NCBI RefSeq assembly: GCF_013106755.1
Contig: NZ_WHPF01000005.1
Span: 310,001-374,000 of the forward strand
Direction: 5' to 3'
Source of the DNA: Limnovirga soli
Lineage (GTDB): Bacteria > Bacteroidota > Bacteroidia > Chitinophagales > Chitinophagaceae
Length of the DNA stretch: 64,000 nt
Part shown: one piece after another, positions 33,956 to 43,795 of the stretch
Layout of the letters: every line of letters begins with the position of its first letter
Numbering within the stretch: the first letter of the stretch is position 1
Made by a program: the position numbers and the translations under genes
Notes under the pieces: generated by a model
Seen by the model: only the letters and a program-made list of their open reading frames with translations
The model's database searches: none
What the model was told of the DNA's origin: nothing

Positions 33956-36391
33956 ATGAGAAAACTGTTTTTTTTAATAGCGATATTACTTATTTCGTTT
34001 GCAGCCGTTGCACAACAGCTGATGCAAAATGATTTAAGACAAATTAATGTTGACAAACTTAGCGACGAAGAAATTGTTTACTACTACAGCCGGCTGCAAC
34101 AAGCCGGTGTATCTGTTGAGCAGGCTGCACAAATTGCCGCTTCTAAAGGAATGCCCAGAGAAGAAATTGAAAAATTACAAAAAAGGGTATTGGCATTAAG
34201 CAGCGGCCAAAAATCTATTGCTGCACCTAACAATTCAGCTGATACCAGTGGATATGGCAGAAAACAAAACGATAATACCATAAAAGAGGCTGCCAATACC
34301 TATAACAAGCGCATTTTTGGAGCAGATATTTTTAATAATACCTCCTTATCTTTTGAACCCAATTTACGCCTGGCTACACCGGCAAACTATGTATTGGGTC
34401 CCGATGATGAATTAACTATTAATGTATATGGCCTTTCTGAAACCAGATACAACCTTAGAATAAATACCGAGGGCAGTATTTATATTCCCAATGCTGGTCC
34501 GATTGCCGTAGCTGGTTTATCGGTTGAAGAAGCAAGTGCAAAAATTAAAGCCCGCCTGGCAGCTACCATTTATAAAGCCATAGCCAGCGGCGGAACTAAA
34601 ATACAGGTTGCGCTGGGCAATATCAGAAGCATAAAAGTTACCATTATTGGCCAGGCAAAAAAGCCGGGCACCTACACGGTGTCATCTCTTGCCACTGTAT
34701 TTAATGCTTTATATGCTTGTGGCGGTCCGGATGATAATGGCTCATTCCGTAAAATAAGTTTAATAAGAAATAATAAAATAATCAGCACTATTGATTTATA
34801 CAGCTTTCTGTTAAACGGCAGCCTGCAAGGTAATCTGCGTTTAATGGATCAGGATGTGATACGCATACCCTATTACGATGCAAGAGTAATTGTAGGCGGA
34901 GAAGCAAAACGGCCCGGTATTTTTGAAATTATGAGTGGCGAAACCCTGCAAAAAGTTTTAGAAGCTGCTGGCGGATTTACTGACTCTGCCTATAAAAGTG
35001 CTGTAAAAATTACCCGCTTAACCGATAAGGAAAAAAGTGTGGCAGATGTACAGCAAAACAACTTTGGTACCTTTTTATTAAACGGTGGCGACTCAATTAA
35101 TATTGGTAAAGTACTTAGCCGATATGCAAACCGCATTCAAATTAATGGAGCGGTAATGCGGCCCGGAGATTATGCCCTTTCAGAAAATATGACTTTAAAA
35201 CAATTAATTATAGCGGCAGATGGGCTTAGGGAAGACGCCTTTTTAAACAGAGGTATTATTACCCGTTTACAAAACAACCTTACCCCACAAATAATTTCTT
35301 TTAATACAGGTGCTATAATGGCTGGTACTGAAACAGATATTGTTTTACAAAAAGAAGATGTTATTACTATTACCCCCATAACGGATTTACACGAAAATTA
35401 TACATTCTCTATACAGGGCGAAATAAGAACACCAGGAGTGTATACTTTTAAAGATAGCACCAGCATAAAAGACCTTATTTACCAGGCAGGAGGATTTACA
35501 GAAGCAGCAACCGGTAAACGAATTGAAATTGCACGCAGGGTTACTGACGCCTCTATAAACAGCGCCTCTACCGAAATAGCCAAAATTGTTCAGATAGATA
35601 CTGATAAAGATTTACTGAAAAATGATGAAAATTTTTATTTACAACCTTTTGATGTAGTAATTGTGAGAAACAACCCCGGCTACTTTACTCAGCGTACAGT
35701 AATTGTACAGGGAGAAGTAATGTACCCCGGTGCCTATGTGATTAATTCTAACGACGAAAAATTAAGCGATATTATTACCCGTGCCGGCGGTATTAAAAAC
35801 ACGGCTTACCCTGCCGGTGCATCACTAAAAAGATTAAACCTTATTGATGCGCAAACTGAAATAAAAGCCAGTAAAGTAGAAAAACTGGTAAGCTCTCAAA
35901 TTAAAGACAGTACAAACGCAGATTCTCTTTCAAAAGAATCTGTAAAACCATACGATTTAATTGGGATAGACCTGAATGAAGTAATGAAATCGCCAGGCAT
36001 TACCAACGATTTAATATTAGAAAACGGAGACCTAATCTTTGTCCCAAAGAAAAACCAGGCAGTTAAAGTAAGGGGCGAAGTGCTATTCCCAACTCAATTT
36101 GCTTTTGAAGAAAATAAAAACATGAAATACTATGTAAGCAAAGCAGGAGGTTACTCAAGTTCGGCCGTTAGGGAAAAAGCATTTGTATTAGGTGCAAATG
36201 GCAGTGCCAGAAAAGTAAAAACATTTTTGTTTTTTACTACTTATCCCAAAATCAATGCCGGCGACGAAATATTTATTCCAAGAATTCCAGATAGAAAGAA
36301 CAGGCTAAGTACCACTGAAATTATTAGTATTTCATCTACAATTGCTTCTCTGGCTGCAGTGGCAATTGCCTTAATTAATAGTTTAAAATAG
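33956..36391 (+). CDS. Wza-type polysaccharide export protein with multiple SLBB domains
   Basis: 811 residues, about twice the length of Wza. Signal peptide 1-19; a helical segment with DEEIVYYYSRLQQAGVSVEQA; a polysaccharide export domain from Tyr145 (YVLGPDDELTINVYG); then six SLBB-type repeats beginning near 226, 309, 391, 481, 578 and 701, each marked by a GxxxxPGxY-like core (GQAKKPGTYTV, GEAKRPGIFEI, GAVMRPGDYAL, GEIRTPGVYTF, GEVMYPGAYVI, GEVLFPTQFAF). A hydrophobic C-terminal helix (IISISSTIASLAAVAIALI) could cross a membrane. It should form the outer-membrane or periplasm-spanning exit channel for the polymer; Wzz is the next gene, 68 bases away. Confidence 0.9.
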   Translation: MRKLFFLIAILLISFAAVAQQLMQNDLRQINVDKLSDEEIVYYYSRLQQAGVSVEQAAQIAASKGMPREEIEKLQKRVLALSSGQKSIAAPNNSADTSGYGRKQNDNTIKEAANTYNKRIFGADIFNNTSLSFEPNLRLATPANYVLGPDDELTINVYGLSETRYNLRINTEGSIYIPNAGPIAVAGLSVEEASAKIKARLAATIYKAIASGGTKIQVALGNIRSIKVTIIGQAKKPGTYTVSSLATVFNALYACGGPDDNGSFRKISLIRNNKIISTIDLYSFLLNGSLQGNLRLMDQDVIRIPYYDARVIVGGEAKRPGIFEIMSGETLQKVLEAAGGFTDSAYKSAVKITRLTDKEKSVADVQQNNFGTFLLNGGDSINIGKVLSRYANRIQINGAVMRPGDYALSENMTLKQLIIAADGLREDAFLNRGIITRLQNNLTPQIISFNTGAIMAGTETDIVLQKEDVITITPITDLHENYTFSIQGEIRTPGVYTFKDSTSIKDLIYQAGGFTEAATGKRIEIARRVTDASINSASTEIAKIVQIDTDKDLLKNDENFYLQPFDVVIVRNNPGYFTQRTVIVQGEVMYPGAYVINSNDEKLSDIITRAGGIKNTAYPAGASLKRLNLIDAQTEIKASKVEKLVSSQIKDSTNADSLSKESVKPYDLIGIDLNEVMKSPGITNDLILENGDLIFVPKKNQAVKVRGEVLFPTQFAFEENKNMKYYVSKAGGYSSSAVREKAFVLGANGSARKVKTFLFFTTYPKINAGDEIFIPRIPDRKNRLSTTEIISISSTIASLAAVAIALINSLK

Positions 36392-36459
36392 CCTTTGTAT
36401 CTGCAGGTTTTTTTAAAACTTATAAATAATACAACCAAGGGCTTTTAATTTATAGCGTA

Positions 36460-37506
36460 ATGAGTAACGATACCAGCTCTTTAAAAGAAATTACTTTTAG
36501 TGATGTTGCCGAAATTATAAAAAGGCAATACAGGTTTATTTTGTCTAAATGGCTCATCATTCTTGTGGTGGGTATTGGCGGCGCATTACTAGGTATTGCT
36601 TACGCATGGATACAGCCTATTAAATATGAAGCCAACCTTACCTTTTCTACAGATGAGGATGCCCAAAGCAGCAGTGCATTGTTGGGTATTGCTTCGCAGT
36701 TTGGCTTTAATCTTGGTGGTAAAAGCAGTGCTTTTTCTGGCGAAAATGTGTTGGCATTAATTAAGTCGCAAAAAATTATTACCAACAGTTTATTAAAAAC
36801 AGTGCCGGTTAACAACAAACAGGAGCGCTTATTAAATATTTATCTGGATGCAAACGGCATGTACAAATCATTTAGTAAATCGCCCTTATTAAAAAATGTG
36901 TCTTTTCCTGTTAAGCAGGACCCCTCTACGTTTAACCGTTTACAGGATAGTGTATTATTATTGGTAATCAATAAAATTCAAACCGAAGCCTTAATGGTTA
37001 CGCAGCCCGATGAAAAGCTGGGCATTTATAAAGTAACTTGTTTAAGCGAAAGCGAATTATTTTCAAAAGCATTTGCCGAAGAAGTAATGGCACAGGTATC
37101 AGATTTATATATTCTAACCAAAACAAAAAGGGCACAACAAACAGTTACTATTTTACAGCAAAGAACAGATTCTATTCAACGGGCATATAATGCGGCATTA
37201 TATGGCCGGGCGGCATTAAACGATGCCAATTTAAACCCTGCATTACAATTGCCTACCGTTGGCATTCAACGTAAACAAACTGATATTACCGTGCTGGCCA
37301 CCGCCTATGGCGAATTATTAAAAAACCTGGAGCTGGCTAAATTTAATTTACTGCGCGAAACCCCATTAATTCAAATTATTGATGAGCCCATACTGCCGTT
37401 AAAAGTGGTAAAATACAGTAAGCTATTTACCGGAATTATTTTTGCCATTTTGTTTACCTTTTTACTGCTGGTAATTCTTAATGTAAAAAGGCTTTCAAAA
37501 AAATAA
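36460..37506 (+). CDS. Wzz-type chain length determinant protein
   Basis: 348 residues. A membrane helix near 28-48 (WLIILVVGIGGALLGIAYAW) and another near 322-342 (LFTGIIFAILFTFLLLVIL) enclose a periplasmic coiled-coil domain, the Wzz/PCP layout. The region after TM1 (IQPIKYEANLTFSTDEDAQ) is the usual family opening. There is no C-terminal tyrosine kinase, so it is a PCP-1/Wzz type and not a Wzc/BY-kinase type, and no separate kinase gene is present. It sets polymer length with Wzy and connects to the SLBB export protein encoded just upstream. Confidence 0.82.
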   Translation: MSNDTSSLKEITFSDVAEIIKRQYRFILSKWLIILVVGIGGALLGIAYAWIQPIKYEANLTFSTDEDAQSSSALLGIASQFGFNLGGKSSAFSGENVLALIKSQKIITNSLLKTVPVNNKQERLLNIYLDANGMYKSFSKSPLLKNVSFPVKQDPSTFNRLQDSVLLLVINKIQTEALMVTQPDEKLGIYKVTCLSESELFSKAFAEEVMAQVSDLYILTKTKRAQQTVTILQQRTDSIQRAYNAALYGRAALNDANLNPALQLPTVGIQRKQTDITVLATAYGELLKNLELAKFNLLRETPLIQIIDEPILPLKVVKYSKLFTGIIFAILFTFLLLVILNVKRLSKK

Positions 37507-37533
37507 TATTTTTTGCCTGGCTTTATTTAAAAC

Positions 37534-37585
37534 GGTGCAGTGTGCGACGCAAGTAAAGCCCAATAGTACTACCAATGCCTGGCCA
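37534..37585 (+). repeat. TGCGACGCA element, copy 16
   Basis: GGTGCA-type head, core at 37542-37553, body TAAAGCCCAATAGTACTACC almost identical to copy 3, tail GCCTGGC at 37577-37583. It forms a tail-to-tail inverted pair with copy 17. Confidence 0.88.
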
Positions 37586-37602
37586 ATAATACAAAGAAGA
37601 AT

Positions 37603-37654
37603 GGGCCCGGCATGTAAGCTTTTATAAACTTTACTTGCGTCGCACTCTTGTGCA
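37603..37654 (-). repeat. TGCGACGCA element, copy 17
   Basis: Tail GGCCCGGC at 37604-37611, core at 37634-37645, head ending TTGTGCA. Only 18 bases separate it from copy 16; together they could fold into one long cruciform between wzz and wzx. Confidence 0.87.
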
Positions 37655-37702
37655 CTATAACAACAGGCAGCTATTTTAATTTGCCGGTTATTAAAAATAT
37701 GT

Positions 37703-39205
37703 ATGCTTCAAAATAAAAAAATGGTTTTGCTAAATGTGTTTAGTTCAGCTGGCCAGGTGGTATTGGTGGGTTTGGTATATTTCTTTTTATATAAATTTTT
37801 ACTTAAAAGTATTGGTATAGAATTATTGGGTGTATGGTCTGTAGTATTATCTACCTCTTCCATTGCAAGCCTTGCCAATGCCGGTGTTACTACCTCGGTT
37901 GTGCGCTTTGCCGCCATTTATGTGGGCGATGCAGATAAAACAAAATTGCATCGTTTAACCTTTACGGCCACCATTATAATGGTAGTTTTATTTGTATTTA
38001 TTTGCGCAGTTTTATACCCTTTTGCCGGTTATATTTTACACAATATTATTGATGCCAAATACATTGGCGATGCAATGGCTATTCTTCCATTTTCTATTTT
38101 ATGTTTTATTGTAAATGCAGTAGGTGGTGTATATGCTTCTATACTGGATGGTACACAAAAAAATTATATCAGAAATATTATCTTTTCTACGTCATCGGTA
38201 CTGCTGCTGATTTTATCAATTTTACTGGTAAACAGGTTTGGTTTTAAAGGATTGGCTTATGCGCAACTGGCGCAATCCATTTATTCACTTAGCATTTGCC
38301 TGCTGGTAGTTGCGCAAAGGTTACAATACAACCCTTTTAAATGGAACTGGGATAAAAGCATATTTAAAGATATTTACGCCTATAGCATTAAGTTCCAGTT
38401 TATATCTTTTGCCTCCATGTTAAACGAACCATTAACCAAAGGTTTATTGGCAAAATATGGCGGACTTGCTATAACCGGATATTACGAAATGGCCAATCGC
38501 TTATTAATGCAATTAAAAGGTGTAGTAGCAAATGCATACCAAAGTTTAATACCCGTAATTATTTCACTGGCCAAAGACAAAGAAGCAAGCGTTAGCGCTT
38601 TTTACAGTAAAACCTTATATCTGGTTTGTTTTATTTCATTAAGTGGTATTGGCATGTTGGCGCTGGCTGCCGGTATTATTTCCAATGTTTGGATTGGCCA
38701 TTACGAACCCATTTTTGTAACGGTACTACAACTTTTGGGGATTTCCTTTTTTATAAACCTGCTAAATATACCAGCTTATTTCACGTTTATGTCGGTTGGT
38801 AATTTAAATACGCTAATTGTTAGCCATATTATTATGGCCGTTGTAAATGCATTACTGGGGGTAATATTGGGCTATTATTTTTCGGGTATCGGAATTATTA
38901 TTGCCATTATTATTGCCACGGCAGCCGGATCTTTATATACCATATTGGTATATCAGCAACTAAATAAAATTGGCTTTACTAGTTTAATTGACAGCAATTT
39001 AAAAATTGCGTTTAGTGTATTGGCCACATTACTTGTTGCTATGTATATTATACCGGTTTTTATAAAAGACAACTTTTGGAATTACACTGCCAATAGCTTG
39101 TTAGTTGCTGGCTTTATGGTAACCATCTATTTTACCTTTTTAAAACAACTGGATATTGTATCGCTATTAAAAAACAAAACGCAACCCGTTAATGCCGGCA
39201 ATTAA
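37703..39205 (+). CDS. Wzx-type polysaccharide flippase
   Basis: 500 residues, 12-14 predicted membrane helices across the full length, in the MATE/MOP fold. The N-terminus KMVLLNVFSSAGQVVLVGLVYFFLYKFLL and GIELLGVWSVVLSTSSIASLANAGVTTSVVRF is the usual first-helix pair of the polysaccharide transporter family. It moves lipid-linked repeat units from the cytoplasmic to the periplasmic face. Its last 14 bases overlap the next glycosyltransferase gene, so the two are translationally coupled. Confidence 0.85.
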   Translation: MLQNKKMVLLNVFSSAGQVVLVGLVYFFLYKFLLKSIGIELLGVWSVVLSTSSIASLANAGVTTSVVRFAAIYVGDADKTKLHRLTFTATIIMVVLFVFICAVLYPFAGYILHNIIDAKYIGDAMAILPFSILCFIVNAVGGVYASILDGTQKNYIRNIIFSTSSVLLLILSILLVNRFGFKGLAYAQLAQSIYSLSICLLVVAQRLQYNPFKWNWDKSIFKDIYAYSIKFQFISFASMLNEPLTKGLLAKYGGLAITGYYEMANRLLMQLKGVVANAYQSLIPVIISLAKDKEASVSAFYSKTLYLVCFISLSGIGMLALAAGIISNVWIGHYEPIFVTVLQLLGISFFINLLNIPAYFTFMSVGNLNTLIVSHIIMAVVNALLGVILGYYFSGIGIIIAIIIATAAGSLYTILVYQQLNKIGFTSLIDSNLKIAFSVLATLLVAMYIIPVFIKDNFWNYTANSLLVAGFMVTIYFTFLKQLDIVSLLKNKTQPVNAGN

Positions 39206-40088
39206 GCAGCGAATATCGGTAGCCATGGCAGTTTATAATGGCGAAGCGTATTTAAAACAGCAGCTCGATTCTTTGCTGCAACAACAATACCCTGCAACTG
39301 AAATTATTATATTGGATGATTGTTCTACCGATGATTCGGCAAACATTATTCAGCAGTTTGTATCGCCCAATATTCCTATTCATTATTATAAAAACGAGGT
39401 AAACAAAGGACCGCTATATACATTTAGAAAATTAGTAAGCTATTGTACCGGAGATTATATTGCCTTTTGCGATCAGGATGATATTTGGCTACCCAATAAG
39501 TTGGATATATGTATGCAACAAATGCAATTATTACCTACACAATTGCCAGCCGTTGTTTTTACTGATCTTAGTTTAATCAATAATAACAACCAAATCATAC
39601 AAGCTTCGTTCTGGAAATATTATGGCATATATCCGCAGCAAACATCTTTTGCCAATGTGCTTTTTAATAATGTAATTACCGGTTGCAGTACACTCATTAA
39701 CAAAGCAATGGCACAGGAAATAAATAAAATGCCCTATGAAGCCATTTTGCACGACCATTGGATAGCATTAATTGCCTACAGTTTTGGACAATTTTACAGT
39801 TTAGATACACCAACAGTTTTATACAGGGCGCACAATAATAGTGTAACTCAAAAAGCAAAATTATCTTTACAATCCAGGTTTTTTAACACCGTAAAATCTA
39901 ATCCGGATTTTATCAAACATATACAACAGGCCCGGGCGTTTAAGCAATTATATAACAACAGGCTTAAGCCACAGCAACAGCAAACCCTGCGCTATTTTAC
40001 TGGCTTGGCCAGAATACCTTTTATGCAAAACCATATAATGCAAAAATGTATGAAATACCTTATCCATAAAATGGTTGGCATTAAATAG
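39192..40088 (+). CDS. Family 2 glycosyltransferase
   Basis: 298 residues. GT-A fold, inverting: ISVAMAVYNGEAYLKQQLDSLLQQ starts the nucleotide-binding half, DDCSTDDS the first acidic cluster, and YIAFCDQDDIW the metal-binding DQD. The acceptor half (SFANVLFNNVITGCSTLINKAM, HDHWIALIAYSFG) matches a rhamnosyl/galactosyltransferase-like group. It overlaps the flippase gene by 14 bases. One of five transferases that would assemble the repeat unit; the sugar cannot be assigned. The similar gene at 42221 shares the same FxxDQDDIWLP motif and may be a paralogue. Confidence 0.83.
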   Translation: MPAIKQRISVAMAVYNGEAYLKQQLDSLLQQQYPATEIIILDDCSTDDSANIIQQFVSPNIPIHYYKNEVNKGPLYTFRKLVSYCTGDYIAFCDQDDIWLPNKLDICMQQMQLLPTQLPAVVFTDLSLINNNNQIIQASFWKYYGIYPQQTSFANVLFNNVITGCSTLINKAMAQEINKMPYEAILHDHWIALIAYSFGQFYSLDTPTVLYRAHNNSVTQKAKLSLQSRFFNTVKSNPDFIKHIQQARAFKQLYNNRLKPQQQQTLRYFTGLARIPFMQNHIMQKCMKYLIHKMVGIK

Positions 40089-40103
40089 TATTTCAGAAAT
40101 ATG

Positions 40104-40155
40104 TAGCCAGGCTTTCGAACTATTATCCGGCTTTACTTGCGTCGCACACTTGTAC
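40104..40155 (-). repeat. TGCGACGCA element, copy 18
   Basis: Tail GCCAGGC at 40106-40112, body GGCTTTACTTGC, core at 40136-40147, head to GTAC at 40155. It starts 15 bases after the preceding stop codon, inside the polysaccharide locus. Confidence 0.87.
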
Positions 40156-40231
40156 AAAAGAATGCAAAGCAGCTTTTAATAGCCCATACAAAATTTTTTA
40201 GTAAGCAACCAGCAAGGACTCAGAAAATAAT

Positions 40232-41077
40232 ATGATCAACGAATCGAATTTTCTTATTTGCATTGTATTATATAAACAAGCATTAAAATCGTCTGTTAGC
40301 TTTCATTCATTATTACAAACAGTAAACAAAACAATACGCACCAGCATTTTAGTATACGATAACAGCGAAACCAGTCAGACTGCCGAAATACAACATCAAC
40401 AAACAGCCACTCCTTATCTGGATATACACTATATACACGATGCAAGTAACCCTGGTGTTTCAAAAGCATATAATACAGCTGCTTCATTGGCAGCAATTAA
40501 TAAGAAAGAATGGCTATTGTTTTTAGATCAGGATACCAGCCTGCATCAGAATTTTTTTTCGGAAGCCCTGCTGCAAATAAACCAGCAACCAAATATTTGT
40601 TTGTTTTGCCCTATTGTACAATACAATAAAATTATCCTCTCTCCATCACGATTTATGCTGGGCCGTTCATTTATTTTACCGTCAATTATTCCGGGCATAC
40701 ATAAGGCAAAGGCTTATAGCTTAATTAATAGTGGTTTAATAATTCAATTGGCAGCCTTTCAGCATATTGGTGGATACGATGAAAATTTTAAAATGGATTA
40801 CAGTGATCATTATTTTATAAAACAATTTAAAATCCATTACAGCACTTTATTTGTACTCAACTGCGTTAATCAGCACCAGCTATCCAGTTTTTCTGATACT
40901 GACCCCGCTAAAGTACTAAGCCGCTATGCAGCTTATATTGTATCTACCCGGTTGTTTGCGGTAAAAGCAAAAAGTTGGTTAGCGTTGTGGTGGGCTTTTT
41001 TACGCGGACTTAAATTAACTGTTCAATACAAGCAACTCAGCTTTTTACAACATGCTACCCGTTTATTCAAGAAATAG
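40232..41077 (+). CDS. Family 2 glycosyltransferase, rhamnosyltransferase-like
   Basis: 281 residues. Landmarks: FLICIVLYKQALKSS at the N-terminus, ILVYDNSETSQ, NPGVSKAYNTAASLA and the metal-binding WLLFLDQDTSL, all features of WbbL/RfbF-type rhamnosyltransferases (the NxGvsxAyNxG and LDQD pattern). Since rmlB, rmlC and rmlA lie downstream, a dTDP-rhamnose or related dTDP-sugar donor is plausible. Its C-terminus overlaps the Wzy-like gene by 26 bases in another frame. Confidence 0.8.
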   Translation: MINESNFLICIVLYKQALKSSVSFHSLLQTVNKTIRTSILVYDNSETSQTAEIQHQQTATPYLDIHYIHDASNPGVSKAYNTAASLAAINKKEWLLFLDQDTSLHQNFFSEALLQINQQPNICLFCPIVQYNKIILSPSRFMLGRSFILPSIIPGIHKAKAYSLINSGLIIQLAAFQHIGGYDENFKMDYSDHYFIKQFKIHYSTLFVLNCVNQHQLSSFSDTDPAKVLSRYAAYIVSTRLFAVKAKSWLALWWAFLRGLKLTVQYKQLSFLQHATRLFKK

Positions 41078-42224
41078 GTTTTCGCTATTACAGTTATTCT
41101 TCTACCTGTTTTTACTGGAAGTATGTATTGGTGGTTCAGGTGGCTTTATTAAAGAAGGCGCAGTTAGCTTAAGAAAAGTTGATTTTGTAATTGCTATGGG
41201 TATCTGCTTTTTTATTTATTATTTTAAAAATAAAATTGAATCAGATATCCTGCTCATAACCGGGGCCTTTCTTGCATTAATTGGCACCAGCGCCTTTATT
41301 GGTTTATTACACTATGGTAATGATGTTCGGGTCTACGAAAATTTCCTGATGCAATCCTTTTTTTTATTACTTCCCTTTTATGCATTATTTATAAACAATA
41401 AACATCAGGTGGAGCGGGTAATAGACATTCTTAAAATATCAGCCGTAATATTGGCTGTTGTATATCTTATTGTATTGCTTTTAATTGTTTTTAAAATTGT
41501 TCCTTTTTTAACGGTGTATTATGCAGTTGCTGGTAACGAAGATATAATGGGGCGTGGCACAGGTGCATTTTGGTACAAGGGTTTTATTTATTTATGTGTA
41601 GGCATTTATTTTTGGTTATTAGATAAACGCTTTGTATTAAAATGGCTATTGCAGCTTATGATGCTAACTGCCATATTCTTCACTTTTAGCCGTGGCTTTT
41701 TTGTTGCCCTTTTTTTAACCGGTATTATTTATAATTTCTTTTTTGGTAACCTGGTAAAAAGCATGGGTATTTTGTTCATCAGTATTATTGCTGTTGTTTT
41801 TTTTAACCAGTATTATGTTAGTCTATCGTTCGATAGAACTGAATCGGATTATGTTAGAACCACACAAATACAACAGGTTTACGATAGAATAGATTTGCCT
41901 TCCTTTTTTATTGGTCATGGTTTTGGAGAAGGTGTGCCGGTAAGGGATAATCATCTCGAAATTAATTACCTGGAAATATTTCATAAGCAAGGGATTATTG
42001 GCATAATATTCTGGCTGGCCATACTGGCTTATATTACCCTTGGTTATATCAATATCAAAAAGTGCTATCCCGAAAACGAAGCTTTTGCCAGGCCCTTTTT
42101 GCTATCTGCCTATTTTACTTATTTTGAATCGTTAACCAATCCATATTTAACCAATTCAATTGGCATGAATTTAATTATGCTTACCATAGTATGTTTTAGC
42201 GTTTTAAAAAAACATAACGCATGA
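41052..42224 (+). CDS. Wzy-type O-antigen/capsule polymerase
   Basis: 390 residues with about ten membrane helices and a longer periplasmic loop around residues 255-305, the layout of Wzy polymerases and WaaL ligases. FSRGFFVALFLTGI and the loop GHGFGEGVPVRDNHLEINYLEIFHKQG carry the arginine and histidine residues typical of the family. Such proteins diverge strongly and are called by topology and context: it sits between glycosyltransferase genes in a locus with Wzx and Wzz. It overlaps both neighbours (26 and 4 bases). A ligase role cannot be excluded by sequence. Confidence 0.8.
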   Translation: MLPVYSRNRFSLLQLFFYLFLLEVCIGGSGGFIKEGAVSLRKVDFVIAMGICFFIYYFKNKIESDILLITGAFLALIGTSAFIGLLHYGNDVRVYENFLMQSFFLLLPFYALFINNKHQVERVIDILKISAVILAVVYLIVLLLIVFKIVPFLTVYYAVAGNEDIMGRGTGAFWYKGFIYLCVGIYFWLLDKRFVLKWLLQLMMLTAIFFTFSRGFFVALFLTGIIYNFFFGNLVKSMGILFISIIAVVFFNQYYVSLSFDRTESDYVRTTQIQQVYDRIDLPSFFIGHGFGEGVPVRDNHLEINYLEIFHKQGIIGIIFWLAILAYITLGYINIKKCYPENEAFARPFLLSAYFTYFESLTNPYLTNSIGMNLIMLTIVCFSVLKKHNA

Positions 42225-42946
42225 GCATTTCAGTAGTTATGGCCACCTATAATGGGGCAGCATTTATAAAAGAGCAGATTGATTCTATACTAAGTCAGTT
42301 ACCCGATGATAGCGAACTCATTATTTCTGATGATGGCTCTACAGATAATACCATTGCCATCATAAAAGCTTATAACGATCCCTGCATCCGCCTAATACAA
42401 AACCAACAAAAAAAAGGCGCTATCGGCAATTTTGAAAACGGGCTTCAACAAGCTTCAGGTGATTTTATTTTTTTAGCCGATCAGGATGATATCTGGTTGC
42501 CTGATAAAGTAAACACCTGTTTACAATATTTAACCAACTGCGATATGGTGGTGGCTGATTGCAGCATTGTAAACCAGCAATTAGAGGTGATACAGCCATC
42601 TATGTTTAGCCTGTATCAATCAAAGCCGGGCTTAATACCCAATTTTATAAGAAACAGATATGTTGGTTGTTGTATGGCTTTTAGAAAAGATATACTAGCA
42701 ATAGCATTGCCTTTTCCAAAACATATACCGCAACACGATATTTGGCTTGGCTTTGTAACAGATCTTTTTTATACATCCTGTTTCATACCACAAAAATTAC
42801 TTTTATATCGCAGGCATATGGGCAATGCTTCTGTAACATCGCAAAAATCGCCTTTTAGCCTTGGCAAAAAATTACAGTTTCGCTTTAATACCATTCGATA
42901 TCTGCCGTTGCTGCTTATCAGAAAAAATAAACACCGCCAATCATAA
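42221..42946 (+). CDS. Family 2 glycosyltransferase
   Basis: 241 residues, starting in the ATGA overlap with the polymerase gene. ISVVMATYNGAAFIKEQIDSILSQ, ISDDGSTDNT and FIFLADQDDIWLPDKV give the complete GT-A donor site; NFIRNRYVGCCMAFRK and PQHDIWLGFVTDLF form the acceptor half. Slightly short for the family but with no sign of truncation. The motif order matches the gene at 39192, suggesting related acceptors or donors. Confidence 0.83.
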   Translation: MSISVVMATYNGAAFIKEQIDSILSQLPDDSELIISDDGSTDNTIAIIKAYNDPCIRLIQNQQKKGAIGNFENGLQQASGDFIFLADQDDIWLPDKVNTCLQYLTNCDMVVADCSIVNQQLEVIQPSMFSLYQSKPGLIPNFIRNRYVGCCMAFRKDILAIALPFPKHIPQHDIWLGFVTDLFYTSCFIPQKLLLYRRHMGNASVTSQKSPFSLGKKLQFRFNTIRYLPLLLIRKNKHRQS

Positions 42947-42973
42947 ACGCTATTGGATCTATAATAAAAGCAT

Positions 42974-43732
42974 ATGAAAGTTAGTATTATCACCGTTTGC
43001 TATAATAGCGAAGCCACCATTGAAAACACCATTAAAAGTGTGCTATCGCAAACCCATAAAAACATAGAATATATTATTGTAGACGGTAATTCTACTGATA
43101 ATACAAAAACTATTATTCAACGCTATTCATCTGCAATACATCAGTTTATTTCAGAACCCGATAAGGGGTTGTACGATGCTATGAACAAAGGCCTGCAATT
43201 GGCCACCGGTGATATCATCAGCATCTTAAACAGCGATGATGTGTATAAAGATGAACAGGTGCTTGAACAGGTATTAAACCGGTTCTCGGCAAATACCGAT
43301 GCTGTTTATGGCGATATTGTTTATGTAAAACGGCACAATACTTCAAAAATTATCCGCTACTGGCACGCAGGTAATTTTAAAAGGTATAAAATGAAATATG
43401 GTTGGATGCCTCCACATCCCGCCTTTTTTGTAAAAGCCACTATTTACAAAAGCTATGGCACTTTTAATACCAGCTTTAAAACATCGGCCGATTATGAGCT
43501 TATGTTGCGGCTTATTTATAAAAACAATATTACCCTGCACTATTTACCAAAATTACTGGTTTGCATGAGCGATGGTGGCCAGGGTAATGCCAGTTTAAAA
43601 AACAGACTAAAAGCCAATCTGGAAGATAAAAAAGCATGGTTGGTTAATGGCTTAACTCCTCCTGTATTTTTTAGATTGCTAAAACCTGTTATTAAAATTC
43701 CGCAGTTTTTGTTTAGACGAAAATTAGAATAA
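42974..43732 (+). CDS. Family 2 glycosyltransferase, WcaA-like
   Basis: 252 residues. KVSIITVCYNSEATIENTIKSVLSQ, IIVDGNSTDNT, EPDKGLYDAMNKGLQLATGD and ISILNSDD are the standard donor-site motifs of the colanic-acid-type transferase group; PPHPAFFVKATIYKSYG and SADYELMLRLIYK are the acceptor-side signature. It is 27 bases after the previous gene and is the last gene before a pair of dispersed repeats. Specificity unknown. Confidence 0.83.
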   Translation: MKVSIITVCYNSEATIENTIKSVLSQTHKNIEYIIVDGNSTDNTKTIIQRYSSAIHQFISEPDKGLYDAMNKGLQLATGDIISILNSDDVYKDEQVLEQVLNRFSANTDAVYGDIVYVKRHNTSKIIRYWHAGNFKRYKMKYGWMPPHPAFFVKATIYKSYGTFNTSFKTSADYELMLRLIYKNNITLHYLPKLLVCMSDGGQGNASLKNRLKANLEDKKAWLVNGLTPPVFFRLLKPVIKIPQFLFRRKLE

Positions 43733-43742
43733 AAGCTATTGT

Positions 43743-43795
43743 TAGCCCGGCTTTGGTACAAATGGCATCGCCTCTTGCGTCGCACACTTCAGGGA
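43743..43795 (-). repeat. TGCGACGCA element, copy 19 (hybrid head)
   Basis: Tail GCCCGGC at 43745-43751, GGCATCG in the body, core at 43774-43785, outer head CTTCAGGG, the alternative-class sequence also seen in copy 2. It begins 10 bases after the glycosyltransferase stop. Confidence 0.83.

Noticed and set aside
37534-37654. CRISPR array or attachment site at the paired repeats
   Set aside because: Copies are inverted, not direct and regularly spaced; no spacers, cas genes or integrase are present.
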